A DNA stretch of 64,000 nucleotides from Eucalyptus grandis (GCF_016545825.1 NC_052614.1:5657331-5721330), one strand, 5' to 3'. Positions 48,338-62,168 are shown, numbered from the stretch's first letter. The notes: generated from the letters alone by a model not told the origin. Program-made: numbers and translations.

Positions 48338-49174
48338 GGGCATGTTTAGTAACACTCCAAACAGTGCCCGACTTATTTTTTTATTCTCCGAAATAAATAA
48401 ATAAAAATAGAAATCCGTGTAGTAAATGTTTTGTTATTGAGAAAAAATCCATTTATTTTTGTTCTCGAGAATAGATTTGGAATATAATCAAGAAGTAAAA
48501 AGAAGTTGTTTCTTATTCATGGAAACAATTCCTAGAATCAAATCTAATTTTTCTTCTTTTCTCTTGTCTTTCCTTTTGTTCCTTCTTTTGGATGGTCACC
48601 GGCCTCAATCATGGCTGGCAACCTCGCTGAAGTGTTGCCAACCCCTGGTGACTTCACTAGAGCATTGTGGGCACCCAATGACCCTAAGCCATTGCGAGGC
48701 TCATCGCCCGAACCTCATTGTGGCTAGGCGAGGATTGACCTTGCTAGCCTAAGATGAGGCTGGGCCTTGCTAGGCCAAGGCGAGGTCAATTTTGCACCAC
48801 TTAGGCGAGGTGGAGCCTCATCAGTGGCCAGACGAGGCTCAAACTTGCGTAGATTTGCAAGATTGAGGCTTGCAAAGGGTTAGGCGAGGCTTCCCGCAAG
48901 CTCACTAGACTCGCAAAGCTAGTCACCAATCATGGCCGTGGTCGGTGACCAACCACAAAGGAGGAGGGGGAAGAAGAGAAAAGAAAAATATAATAAAAGT
49001 ATTAAAAATTAAAAGAAATAATAATTTTAAAATTCTACAAAACACATTTCTATTCGGGAATAAAAATTTTGGGCAAGTAATCAAGTGCTTTTAAAATCTC
49101 AAAAATTATTTCAGGAAAAAAAAAATTGTAAGCAAAAATTATTCTCGAGAATAGAATGATTATCAAACGTACTC
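48338..49174. mobile_element. PIF/Harbinger-like non-autonomous element
   Basis: The left end GGGCATGTTTAGTAAC and the right end, reverse complemented GAGTACGTTTGATAATC, form imperfect terminal inverted repeats, flanked by TAA at 48335-48337 and 49175-49177, the three-base TWA-type target duplication of PIF/Harbinger elements. Sub-terminal 'ttctcgagaatag' occurs near both ends (about 48461 and 49142). The core 48590-48960 consists of degenerate GCGAGGC words like those in the elements at 10.3 and 29.9 kb. No transposase. Confidence 0.6.
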
Positions 49175-49177
49175 TAA

Positions 49178-52100
49178 AAGTTGGATCATATATTTAGTAA
49201 CAAAAAGTAATATTACCACCAACCCTTATATGATCTTGTCATTTCATTACAGTCCAATTTCTTCCCTAATTATATGCGTGCCTTAGTGACGCTCCGTGCT
49301 ATTGAGGTGAATGCGAGTAGTGCGAGAAGGTTGATACAATTGGGTCATGGAAATGAAGGCGGAATGCTCGTGCTCGAAATATTGTGAAGCTGCTCTTTCA
49401 ATGAGTATTCTTTTTGGGTCTCTTTTGGGAAATCCTGTCAGCCAAAATTGGCACTGGTAGAAAGCGGACGCTGCTCTTTGAATGCAGCCACGGCAGGTCA
49501 TAGGCTTTTAGTTTTTGTTTTGAAGTGATTTGCCTGTTTTTACTGAGGGATTGGATGTACGACAAAATGATGCATGGTACCATTGGTCATCATGACAATA
49601 CGACTTGCAATGCCACGCTCAAGAAAAAATCTTTAAAGAAAAGGATGATATGGCATTACGGGTCGCGAAACGATGTGTAAGATTATGTCAGCCCATGACA
49701 GTTCATATTATACCAGGTTTTCTTCGTATTGGCAAGTGCAGTGAAAGATCCCTTGCCACGTTTCCGACCGAAAAAGAAGACTCATTGGGTTGGGATCCTC
49801 GAGAGCGGGACGATTAGAACGCAAGCAAGAGATTGAATGACCATTAATGATGGCGTTATGCAAATTGGGAGTTAAAGTAAGGACGCAAATACTTCTTTAG
49901 GGATGTATGCGTGAAAGTGATGCTTCGTCACTTGGAAATAAAAAGCACGAAAGAGATATAGAGATATAAAGATTCCATTAATTATGTGAATAGTGTCGAC
50001 GTATGTTTAGGAATTTATAATGGCGATGATTATCTTCAACAATATCATTCGACAGATCGAGTTTCCTACAGTGCGTATACTAACGCTTTTACTTTAATGA
50101 ACTATTTCTTTTCGTAAATAATTATTTTTTATTTTCATTTAGGGAAACAATTTTTTAGTAAAATAATGCATTTTGTAATTATAAAAATTTCTATTTTTAA
50201 AATAAAAAAAGAATAGGAATGCATTTGGTATTATTTATAAATTTTTATATTTATTCGTTTTTTCTTCTTACTTACGAATTCCCGCCCGCAACAAGTAGAC
50301 GACTCACTCCGCCGATCGCCGCCATCGCAATTGGTGGGTTGTGGGTGGCCGTCATGTGGCAGCGGATTTGGCGGGCAATTATCGACGGTTGGCAGCTTGA
50401 CAACAGCATGGCGTAGCAAAGATCATGCGTCGACAGGTAGCGATTGGTAAAAGCAAGTTATTGGTAGTCAATGGTGGTTGTCGGATGGCGGGGGTGGCCA
50501 ATGGGTTGTGGGTGGCAGGCAGCAGCGACGGGCGTTGCCGACGGTCAGGCGGCGGCAGTCGGCATGGTTATACGGTGTCCGGTGTGCCCTCATCCTCGGC
50601 TGGGACTACCGCTCACGTGCGTCCGATCTCGCACGTGCACATGATCCGACGACCGCCTCATCTTTCTGGTGTACTAGGTACGCCCACGTCATCGAACCGG
50701 GCAGACACGGCCAAAACAACCAGCGGCGATTCCGAACACTAACTTACGCCGCCGCCAACTTGTCTTCCCGCTAACTTAAGCCACCTCCAAGCTCCGACGT
50801 CCCTGTCTCCCCTCTCAACAACCGGCGAAAGTTGAAGTTCCCAACCTCCGCCAGTTCCTCCCCAGAAGAGGATCGACATTTCCAGATTCCATCGCACGCC
50901 GATCCCGCCGAGAGCTCTCGCCGGTCGCAGGTAAGCTCCCGCTCCCGCCCTCGCTGCGCATTGGCACGTCCGCCGGAAGCGATTCTTTCATTTCGACTCC
51001 GGCGACGGACGATCGGAATCCCGCTTCGGTTTTCTTTCGCGTCGTGGGTCGGATGAATGGTGTTTGGAATTGGATCGCGCGTTTTGTTGACTTGACTTTG
51101 GAAAAGACGCGAGTCTTGGTCTTGGGTCTTTAGTGTGCCTGGGTTGACCCGTGATTTGAGGCGACTGCTGGCGCGAGAGGATTGATTTGTGAGGCGTTGA
51201 GGGATTTGGAGGAGGAAAGACGTGAATGTGGGTGCTCTCGTTGCTGAATTGAACGTTCTCGAGCGGACCCTTTACGGAGCGATGCGAGGTTATGGAGAGG
51301 GAGAGAGGAAATTGTGATGGGCAACCTGCTAAAGAAGAGTAGACCTGGTTACTCTATCACACGGTGGCTCCTCTTCGATTATCTTGCAACAAAATGTCAT
51401 ATTTGACTATGTTCTTTCTTTGAATCTTCACGATCGTGCACTCGCTTGGGATACAGGTGCTGCTGCCGATAATAGTTTTGGGATATAGTTAGAAGGAGGT
51501 CTCGTTGTTCTTGTCTGAAAACTTGCTGCAGTGTTTACCTGTCGTAATTGATCTCCATTACTGACCACACTTGTGAAGAAGGGCATTGCCGTCATCGTCG
51601 TTTGTCTCATTTTGTTGTGATGGGCTTCTATTGGTTCTGTTTGTTCTCCTGTACGGGGTGAGTAAGTAAGCTCTAAAGCTAGAATGAAACGTCTCTTATC
51701 CTATGTGAATCATTCAACATGCAATCAAATCTTATGAATGCGTGCGAACTTGTGCTTCGTAGATTGAATAAGAAATTTCATTCTCAATAAGCATGTTTCT
51801 GTCATGCTTAAAAAAGGTGTAGAGCTCGAGGTTGAGATCACAATATGTGTCATCGTGGACCTATTTTTCAGTTCATCTGGAGTGGCCCGAACGTCTTATG
51901 CTGGTCAAACTCACTTTGAAAGAGGAAAAGAAAGGAAATAGAGAACAATTTAACGTTGAAGTAATGTATGAGTATTCTCTGTCTTTTTCATTTTTAGTTT
52001 CTTTGGAGTGGATATGCTTCAACAATTGGCGCAATCTACCAGGAAACTTGATGAGTGAGTAATATGAATTTAAATGTAGACATCACGTATTCCAGTTGCC

Positions 52101-52555
52101 ATCGTTTTTCCATTTTTTGATGAAGACTTCTCAGTCAAGATGTATGCTAATTATGAGTTTAGTGCATAGGAGCAATTTATGACGTAAGCTAATCATAAAA
52201 TGCACTACCTGTCATAAGGAAATTAACTTGTGTTGGCATCGGCTGTTTGTTTTTTATAACAGCTTGGTTTATCACATTGAACATGATGTTTTTATCTTCA
52301 GCCTCTATTCTTATTGTTGAGTTTATTACTTTTCTTTTTCTTTTTTTTCCCGCTCGCCTGCACAGGGAAAGGAGGGGGGGGGGGGGATGTTGCATCTTTG
52401 GATCCTTCAACCAGCATTCATGTCAAGCTTGCAATGTCATGTCTTTCATTTGAACTTTCTTTTGAAAATTATTGATGGGCTTTTTCTTTGATGGATCTTC
52501 TTTAGGATGCAATGAATCATACTTGTCAGCTAATTAATCATCAATTAAAGCTGAA
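49178..52555. other. intergenic and 5' region of the acid phosphatase gene
   Basis: 49.2-50.2 kb: no gene seen. 50280-51060 is GC-rich with overlapping open frames and no domain. A plausible non-coding first exon of the phosphatase gene ends near 50930 ('ggtcgcag' then 'gtaagctcc'), which would give a 5' UTR intron of about 1.6 kb. This is inference only. Confidence 0.35.
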
Positions 52556-55500
52556 ATGCAGTCCTTCCTTTGGTTCATTTCAACATTATTCGTCTTCCTG
52601 AGCTATGTGGAGAATACATTTGGTGGAATCACGAGTACTTTCATTCGATCACAGTGGCCATCAGTTGATATCCCGCTTGATAATGAAGTTTTTGCAGTTC
52701 CAAAGGGTCATAATGCACCGCAACAAGTGAGCATTCAATCTTTTGACACTGTTTGACTTTCCACGGAAGTTTCTGTTTGTAATTTCCTTAAACATTTGGT
52801 AGTCCTCAGAAAACGATGTAGTCATGCAACAAGGCAATGGTTCACATTGTTTTTTACATTGAAATCTCGTACTTTCCTTGTGTGCATCTTTCGGGGCATC
52901 TTGCCTTCAGTAAATTCTTTTGTTTACCATGAACTATAAATTGATGCCTAGAATTGTGCTGGAGAGATGAATTATCCTAACTTATGAGATATTCTTAATT
53001 TGATGAAGTTACGTAAACCTAAGTTGTGTTAAAGAAGGGAGTGGGAAACACTTACTTTTAAGTTGTAGCTGGACCAGAAAGATTTAGACTACTACTTTTG
53101 GAATTTTAGGAGTAAATTTGGTGACCTCAGGCACTGTGTGGCATAAACTTTGGGCTTGAAGAGGGACTTTCAGTTCGAGTGTTGGAAAGAAACAGATTTA
53201 CTAAGATGGTCCTCTCCTTCTTATTTGGCTCATTCAGATAGAGAGGAACAAAAGGGGATTTCAAGGAGTTGAATCCTCTTGGGATTCTTTTAGGATGATT
53301 GGTTGTACACTCTTCACATTCAGTGTATCAGAAAAGTGTAATTTGACATATGTAGTTTGTTGGCAATGTGAAGAACAGTCTTTTGTGCATGATTTTGTAG
53401 ATGCGTGGCTTCTACTTGAAGCTGTTTTGTGTAGGGTGGTACCTCCTTGGTACCTTCTTAATAAAGTCTTATTTTATCATTTAGAAAAAGAAAGTACTCA
53501 CCTTGGGTCATCTTTATTAATTTCTGCACTCAACTAGATTACGTTCTATCAGGATGTCCCTGCGAAGAATTCATTAGCTTGTTTCATTCACCTTGAAATA
53601 ATTTTTTAGGGATTCATCTAGTTCGTTTCAGTCTTTCTTGTGTCATAACCCTTTTCCTTCTTTTGCAGGTTCATATCACCCAAGGTGACTATGATGGAAA
53701 GGCTGTCATTATATCATGGGTCACATCTGATGAACCAGGATCCAGTGAGGTACAGTATGGCACCACGACGGGAAAGTATGATCATTCTGCTGAAGGAAAA
53801 AGTTCAAGCTACTCTTTTTACAAGTATAAATCTGGCTACATCCATCATTGCCTGCTTGATGGCCTTGAGGTGATCCTCTATTTGATTGATCTGTGAATTG
53901 ACAATTTGTGGGATCATCCTTTAAGTTTTATAGACCGCAGATTCAGCAAAGATTTGAATATATTTCAGTTATTTCACGAGTTGGCAGACAATGTCTAATT
54001 GATATTCTCTAAATTGTTCATTTGCTGCCTACAGTATGATACCAAGTACTATTACAAAGTAGGAAGTGGTGGTTCTTCTCGAGAATTTTGGTTTCAAACA
54101 CCACCAACAATTGACCCAGATGCTTCATACAAGTTTGGAATTATTGGTGAGCTATCATCTGTTTTCAGAATTTCAGTAGCCGAATTAGACAGAGGGAAGA
54201 TTGGTTTGGTCTTATTTGGAGTTTGTCTTTTTTCAATTCATCAAAAGGTCAGAATCTTGATTAGTATTGATAATTAAAACATCTCAGTGTCTAGGTTCTT
54301 AATCACAGAGTGGATTGTCACTTGGTGTTGCATTAAGGTAGTATCTCCTATGCCAGTTATATTATATAGTTCTCTGGGAGAGAACCTGCGAGAGTCCAAA
54401 GGGAGAGGGTTCGGAGCAGGGGTTAAAATGAGCAGCAAATTTGACACTCCTACGTAATTTAAAAATCCTACAGAAACTTTTGCTTGTAAGAAAACATTTC
54501 CCTTTTATCACAATTTTTTCCACTCTTCTATTTTAAACCAGCCTTCCACTTGTAGGTGCAAATCTATTAATCAATCTCAATTGTTCACATTTTCTAGTAA
54601 TTTGCTATCTCTAGCCTGATATGCATGTCGCAGGTGATCTGGGCCAGACTTATAATTCGTTTCCACTGTTCAGCATTACATGGTGAGTGGAGCACAGGCA
54701 GTCTTGTTTCTGGGGATCTTTCTTATGCCGATAGTTACAAGTACAATGATATTGGGCTAAGATGGGATACATGGGGTCGTTTTATTGAACAAACTGCGGC
54801 ATTTCAGCCATGGATCTGGTGTGCTGGGAACCATGAAATAGAATATCTGCCTTACTCGGTAAAGTATCTTCACACGTGCTTTTTAAATGTACCATTTTTG
54901 TTTTTCACTTTTCAGTTTGTGATGACTTCTACTTTTAACTATTAAATTTTTGTATATTTCTGTGGCACTCACACCTCCAATTTTTATTTAACACTTAAAC
55001 AATTGAAACCTTCAAGTGACATGTATATTTGTTTTCCATGAGTTTTAGAAATTTGTCATTTTAAAGTTTTGGAGGAAAAGTATTGTAGAGGTTATAAAGT
55101 AAAAGAAAATCTGCCTTAAAAGCTTATTTTTGTAAACCATTTATCATGGAGGACTATAAGAAGGCAAAGTGTATGATGTTCAGTGAAAAACAGGGCTGCT
55201 TTTTGACAAGATTTTCTTTTTGCAGAAACAAGATTATCATTGTTGTATATAAATTAACTATTAATGGGAGCTCAAAGAACCATATGGCTCTTTATGATGC
55301 AAAAACTAACAACGTCTAAGTGACTACTTCAGTGTTAAACTGTATCCAGTCCTGCAACTTCAAAAAGCAGCATGCTTTTGGAAGACTTGAATTCCTAGGC
55401 TTTCTATTGTGTGTGGGAGATCATCTATGTTTGTAATATCTGCTACTAATCTACTCTTCACTATTTTTGCATCCTAACATGCTGTTTCTATGTAAGTAAA

Positions 55501-57855
55501 GGAGGAGCTTGATCCATTCAAATCCTACCTGCATCGATATCCAACACCTTATTTGGCCTCAAAAAGCACCAGTCCTCTTTGGTATGCCATCAGACGAGCT
55601 TCTGCTCACATAATCGTGCTTTCAAGCTACTCTTCCTTTGGTAATTCTTCTTTTCGCTTCATTCCCTACCTAAATTCGTTCTCATATAGCAATTTGAGGT
55701 CCTTTAATGTGCATAATAGAAACTTTGGCAAATAGAAAGGCATAAAGAAAAAAACATGATGAGTTTCAGCACCAATAGGATTTTGCGAGAGAAGTTAACA
55801 TCTGCTAATTTGAACCAATTAAAACCAAGATAATAGAAGATTCAAACTGGTTTCTAATAACTAATAAACCATGTTTAATGCTACATCTGACAAATGCTGT
55901 TCCATTGCTACCTTTCTCTGCATGTTGGGACTGATCAATTGTGATTGCGAACAGTGAAATACACACTTCAGTGGATGTGGCTGCGAGAAGAATTTAAAAG
56001 GGTAGACAGAAAAAAGACACCTTGGCTTATTGTTCTGATGCATGTTCCTTTTTACGATAGCAATGATGTACACTTCATGGAGGGCGAAAGTATGAGAGCA
56101 GTGTTTGAAAAGTGGTTTGTTCGCAACAGAGTTGATATTGTTTTTGCTGGGCATGTTCATGCTTATGAAAGATCGGTATGGTTCTCATCTGGCATGTTCA
56201 TCTATTCATGCTTATGTTGCAATTACTTTCAGATGCTGCAGATATTTGCATTGTTACAATGATTTATAATGTTCAAATCTGAGGACTCCATGTGATCTGT
56301 CTGTCAGAATCTGAGGTTGCACATGGAATTACAAACAAATTTACTTTAGTGTACTGTCTCCAGATCATGGTCAGGTGGTCTGTCTGTTCCTCCAATGAAA
56401 CCTTGTAGTGATAGGAAATTACAGACTTTGGCAGAGTTACCTGTGTAAAGTAAAATGTAAAAAGCCTTGTCACTGTTCAAAAGCAAAATGACACAAATGT
56501 ATCTTGATGTGTTTATATTTATAATAAAAGCTGATTAATGCTTGTTTTATACGAGTTGTGAGATAATACAATTTACTTTTCCATACAATATTCTGTTCTG
56601 CTATGATGTTTCTTTTGGTTTTGGTGATAAATTCGAATCTTTGTTCCCTTGTCCACTGCTGTATACTTGATGCGTATATGGTCACATAAGTAGAATTTCT
56701 GGTGAATAATCAAATGAAATAAATCCCTCAATTAAAAATAGCTCCTTATACTTATTTTAGTCTGAATTTCTTTCTCTATGACATATTGAAATTTCATTCT
56801 ACTTCTATTTAATGGCAAGAAATACTAGGTTTCCTGTTCAATGGAAGCCACTCAATATAATCTCAGTTGAGCGTGCAAAAGTATCTCAAGTGTTGTCTTT
56901 GACAAAAGCAAAGACCTATTGTCCTTGAAAAAGACAAGACCTACTTTACGTGTGTTGATGTTTCTGTCATACTGGTTCTGTACCACATCTCGTGTTTCCC
57001 TGTTTTACTGACTTAAGTGGATTTGACGATTTTCAGTATCGGATCTCAAATATACAATACAATGTCAGTAGTGGTGATCGCAACCCGTACCAGATAGGTC
57101 TGCACCTTTATATATAACCGTTGGAGATGGAGGTAATCAGGAAGGCCTTGCTGGGAGGTGAGTTGGACATCTTATGTGCAGTTCTTTTTAATAGATCATC
57201 AAAGGTAGAAATTCTGAGGATCGTTTTCCAAGAAGTTCCCACATTGCATTTTCATGATGAAGTTACATTACTATTACAGGTTCAGGGATCCACAACCAGA
57301 CTATTCTGCATTTCGTGAGGCCAGTTATGGCCATTCTACTTGGAAATCAAGAACAGGACTCATGCATTTTACCATTGGAATCGGAACGATGACGGGAAGA
57401 AGGTGGAAACAGACTCTTTCATATTGCATAATCAGTATTGGTGAGTAAATTTTAGAATGTTTGATTTAGCTAAATTTGGCACGTATTGAAATTTTAGAAT
57501 GTCTGATTTAGCTAAATTTGGCACGTATTGAATGTGACCCTTAACATAATAATTGGACAAGCCATGGAGCATAGATCGTTTGTATGAATTACATTATATG
57601 AATCTCTTGCTAAGTACCATCTCCAAAGGAAACAATTGTATAGATGTAACTTTCATTTATACACGTGAGCCTTATTCACCGGTAACCAACAGCCAATGAT
57701 TACTATCATCATGCATCTTGTCATAAGTGATCATCACTCTTGTTTTGATGTAATGTTGGCAGATCTTTCCTTGTAACTTATGATGTCTTATTACGGTTCA
57801 CTGACGCAGGGTAAGCAGTTTCCGGCGAAGAAAACTAAAGAAGCATCGTTCCTAG
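52556..57855 (+). CDS. purple acid phosphatase (secreted)
   Basis: Binuclear metal phosphatase, secreted or apoplastic, releasing phosphate from organic esters. Nine coding exons: 52556-52726, 53669-53869, 54035-54146, 54634-54858, 55502-55640, 55955-56175, 57037-57157, 57280-57440, 57810-57855. An N-terminal signal peptide ([20 protein letters not shown]) is followed by a fibronectin-like domain ([19 protein letters not shown]). All five metal-binding blocks are visible: GDLGQT, GDLSYAD, GNHEIEY, VLMH and GHVHAYE. The C-terminal part has REASYGHST and ends [16 protein letters not shown]. Frame breaks of one missing base are seen at about 54660 (T-run), 54706 (T-run), 57087 (G) and 57340 (T-run); they match exactly the exons whose lengths miss the required phase. 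Corrected length would be about 466 residues, normal for low-molecular-range plant PAPs with this layout. Confidence 0.88.
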
Positions 57856-60268
57856 AGCATACAAAGCAGATTACTATTGTCTGATTCGAGGTTTTGTTGG
57901 GTCACGAGACATTTAAGATTGGCAGAGGAAAGTACTTGATACAGATGGTTGTTTATATGGGAGTTCAAGATAGAAAGTAAGAGTTTTGTAGCAGGTTAGA
58001 TGATCTTCAACAAATAGTTTGATTAGCACTAGCTAGTATACACGGACCAACATTAGACTCATGGATTACACATAATTTGTATTCTGTACATTTTCTTCTC
58101 ATTCATTGTATTCCACTGTTTTATTATTTTTCCTTGCACCGCAATCTGTTACCATGAAATAAAGTCAAGGGGGGCAAATATGCACTATGTGAGCAAACTC
58201 ATTGCTCAAACCTTTTTTAGGTTAATCCATTCATACGAAGGCCAAGTAGCACCAGACATGAGGTTACGTTTTGGCTTATGTAATCTTTCTTCTTCTTCGC
58301 GTACTGTATTAAAGGTAACATATGTACCCCAGGTTATCGGAAACTTCCAGATTTTTATTGCAACATGAACTGTTGGGTGGGCATGGTGTTCTCCACATTA
58401 GAGTTTCCATGTGACCAAAGTAATAATTGTCGAGGAAGCTCCTCTAGAAAGGCCTTCATTCGAATATGGAAATCGAAGGACAAGTATAACTTATATTGAA
58501 AAGTGAGAAGGTATATAATCAGTTTAGGAAAAGTTTTGTAAAGCAACTTTGAGTCTCCAATGTCCTTTCAGTCAAATACTTTCCATTGGGTAATGTCGTT
58601 TAAAATCAGTTTAGTATATGTGATTTAAAAAAATCATAACAAAAATGCATATTAGAAAATCATTTTATGGAATTTTTTTCCTTTTTAAAGCAAGGAATTC
58701 ATTATTTTTATCTTTAACGTGCATATTTTCTTCAACTGTAAATGATTGTATTACCTAATCATTTTTATTAAAACAAATTAGATGAAAGTCTATATAATTA
58801 ATTCGTGAAAATTTCTGCACAAAAAAAAAAAATCTTAAAATAGCCTAGGAAAAGCCCAAACTTCACGAAGTCAAGTTAGAGTGTCAAGCAAGTCCACCAT
58901 TTTCCCACACATATCCCACTTACATAGTCATCCACTTGATTTGTCATATTATTTAGTTTGGCAAGGGACATTAACTGTTTAATTCAAGCATTCTCAGCAT
59001 ACATCTCAGTCAAAACTGACATTCCCTTCATCATTCCAGTGGTCCAGTAATCAATCGCACTAATTATGGCTCTTCTCTTAAGCCAACTAACAAATTGGCT
59101 TCGGCTCAAATGAAAAACACGACAACCTCTGTTCTTGGGGACAGAAACATTCCTTAATCCGGTACGGCGATGCCAGCTGATCCTTGGTTTCCAAGAAAAT
59201 GCTCGGCATGTTTGACCCCCAGCAAGGTGGGAAAAACAGCTGCTTTTTATTTTTGCAAGATCCCCCGATCCCGATTGGCCACGTGAACAGACAGACGTGA
59301 ACCCACAAGGCAAAAACGAGAAAAAGAAAATAGGAAACGAAAGTATTCTCACTGTGAATCACAACGTGATTGGCTGAATAATGCTCTCTGGCTTTTCGAA
59401 CCCTGCTTTCAAGAACCATTCTTTCTCGCCTGTAGATCCGAAAGGAAGCACCTTCGCTTTCAGCGGTCTTCTCGGTTTCGTTTCGAGCCATTGGAGCGAG
59501 CTTCCCGCGAGGCCGTAGAAGAAAGATCTGAGCTCCGGGAGCCGGAGACTGCCGTTTCTCTTGCTCCCAAGTGCTGTTCTGTTTCGGATTTCGCCCACTT
59601 TCTTGCTGATTCTTGAGGTGACCTGAGTGTTTTGTCAAGTGTTTGAGCGTCACGACCTATGGAATGTAGATCTTTTTGGTTGCTGAACTGCAGATTTTGG
59701 TGCTTGTTTATGGTTTTGTTGGTGGGTTTGTTTTGATTCGAGATTTGCTTCTGGGAGTTTTGAGCTTGCCGTTCTTGGTGATTTTAGTTGGGTTAAGAGG
59801 TCAGTTAAAGCTCAAAACTTCCTGGTCCTTGATCGCGAGCTGCGCTCCGAAGTGAAGTGGGTTTCAAGAAGTTTTGCTTGAGGTGTGAGTGAATGGAAAT
59901 TGAGAATGCGGAGGCAATTATATGTTGGCTTGATTGGCAGTTCACGAAATGTATGAGCACAATTGGCTCAGGATGGTGTCCTCAGGAGGGCACAAGCTTT
60001 GACCTTTTTTTCTGTACCGGCGCGGTGGGCTGCAGGTTGATTTGTGTGTTTATCTGGTTGAGCTATTTGGGATATTGATTCTGGGGTGCTTAGGTGTTGA
60101 TTTAAGATTCTTGCGCTTACAAAAAAAGGGCCAGGACTATATTGTTGGTTCAAAGTAGTTTATACAAATAGGGTCACATTAGATGGTGTTTGGTTGCATT
60201 TGCTCGTTCACTTAGCCCCTATAGGAAGCTGGAAATTGAAGCCGTTGAACCTTGACCGATTTTTCACT
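57856..60268. other. phosphatase 3' region and xylosyltransferase 5' region
   Basis: 57856-58170 is likely phosphatase 3' UTR. 58.2-59.3 kb holds no gene. About 59380-60268 is likely leader and leader intron of the following gene. A 188-codon frame on the minus strand (59087-59653) has no recognisable domain. Confidence 0.4.
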
Positions 60269-62168
60269 ATGGCATCCATCAGAAGGACCTTGTCCCCAGT
60301 TCCTCGACCTGAACTCTGCTAAATGGCGAAGCCTGTTCAGTTTCATCTCCTTTGTCGAAGTCATCTTCTTGTGCCCCAACCCCAAGTCAAACACCATCAG
60401 GTGGAATACTGTCAATTTTGGTGGGTTCATTGGATTCTCTGGCTTTTGCACTCAGAGCTTTCTTCAACGACCCTCTAGGCCTTACGATAGGCAAAAACCA
60501 AGAGGGCAAACTTGGAGAAGGGCATTATTTCATTTCTTCATTTGTTTTGTCATTGGGATGTTCATTGGAGTTACCCAATTTGCCTCAATGAATGCATCGA
60601 TAAACTTCATTTCGAAGAACCATGCCATATCCTTTGAGCCGAGCACAACTTTCAGGAATAACCATTTACAAGATGATGCAGCTAGAAATGCGACACCATT
60701 TTACAGTATGAACAATGAGAATGACTCTACCCTGCAGCTACAATCACATCAGCAGCTGTTGTATTCGATTGCTCAAAATAGCAGTAATAATGAATCAGCT
60801 GCTAAATATGCACATGGAAGTTCAGAAGCTTCTGATTGTTGTGACCCCAACACAGAGACACCCACTTCAGGCCTATTATCTTAATCGTCTGGCGCATACA
60901 CTGAAGCTGGTACCACCTCCTTTGTTGTGGATAGTTGTGGAGATGACCTCACAGTCTCCAGAAACAGCTGACACCTTGAGGAAGACTGGTATCATCTATC
61001 GGCATCTCGTGTGCGATAAAAATCTGACTGAGGTCACAGATGTAAGAGTTCACCAAAGGAATGTGGCGTTATCTCACATTGAAACACATCATCTTGATGG
61101 AATAGTTTTCTTCGCAGATGAGGATAATATCTACGCAACTGATCTATTTGATCAAATGAGGCAAATTAGGTACTTTTCATCTACAACAAATTCTGCAGTT
61201 TTCTTTTCTGGCAGCAATACTTTGGTAATTCATGGTTCTATCTGGGAGATCCTCCTGAATTTGTGGTGGTATGGGTATATCTAAATCTAGAATTGGACTA
61301 CTAAAGTGCCTAGCAGGAGATGCAAGAGTGAGCTTTAATGGTTGTTTGAGCATCAAGATCTCACCTCTTTTTGGACTGTTTCTGTACCTCATCCCCATTT
61401 AGATGCATATAGTTGGCCGTAATAAAATGCTTTCCATTTATTGACTAGCATGGCAATTGGAATTGGTGGATTAACTGTCTCCATCTTCCTATTGAGATGC
61501 TCCCTTTTGCAATGTCCTACTTTTATCTAAAACTCAGCTAAACCTTCTTTTACAATGTTGTCACGCGAACTCCTTCTCCATGCTCTGTTCTAGTTAAACC
61601 TTATTTCCTTTCTTAATGTAGGCGCTTTGGAACTTGGCTGGTGGCCAAAGTGACAGATAGCAGAAGCAGAGCTGTATTGAGGGTCCCATTTGTAATGGCA
61701 CTACTGTACTTGGGTGGCATACAACTGAATCAAGGAGGGGATTCAAAAGATTTTATGCCGAATTATCAGGATTTGCCTTCAATAGCACAATACTATGGGA
61801 TACCAAGAGATGGCACAGACCCACCCTTGAACCCATTAGGCAATTTGACACACCAAAAGACAAATTCCCAGTAATTGTCCTTCCCCTTCTGTTTTCTTGA
61901 CCCCTATAATTAAAATTTCAAGACTGAAATAACCTGAATGCATTTTCTTGACTCATCTGCTATGACTGAGGTTTTACAATGTGATCTACATGTCTAGGTG
62001 AGCACATTAGTTGAACAAATTGTGGAGGATGAGAGCCAGATGGAAGGCTTACTCCAAAACTGCTCAAGGGTGATGGTTTGGCATCTTCATGTGGATTCAT
62101 CTAGTTACTTTTATCCACAGAGTTGGTTGACAAAGAGTAATCTCAATGCCACTGCCTCACTGACATAG
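60269..62168 (+). CDS. IRX9H: GT43 beta-1,4-xylosyltransferase, IRX9H type
   Basis: Golgi type II membrane protein of the xylan-backbone synthase group. Exons: 60269-61169, 61622-61870, 61998-62168. The N-terminus MASIRRTLSPVPRP is typical of IRX9H/IRX9-like proteins; a Ser/Pro-rich cytosolic segment follows, then a basic stretch (RQKPRGQTWRR) and one membrane segment (ALFHFFICFVIGMFIGVTQF), a stem with N-glycosylation-type Asn, and the GT43 catalytic domain (LLIVVTPT, AYYLNRLAHTLKL, PPLLWIVVEM, VALSHIETHHLDGI, FADEDNIY; later ESQMEGLLQNCSRVMVWHLH). Exon 3 is intact to TAG. Frame breaks: about 60311 (G), 60463 (T-run), one between 60600 and 60800 not pinned, and 61679 (G). Each lies where the alternative frame continues the protein. 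Probably functional if these are errors. Confidence 0.85.

Noticed and set aside
59087..59653. 188-codon minus-strand frame upstream of IRX9H
   Set aside because: No recognisable motif, no splice partners, and it overlaps the probable leader of the plus-strand gene.
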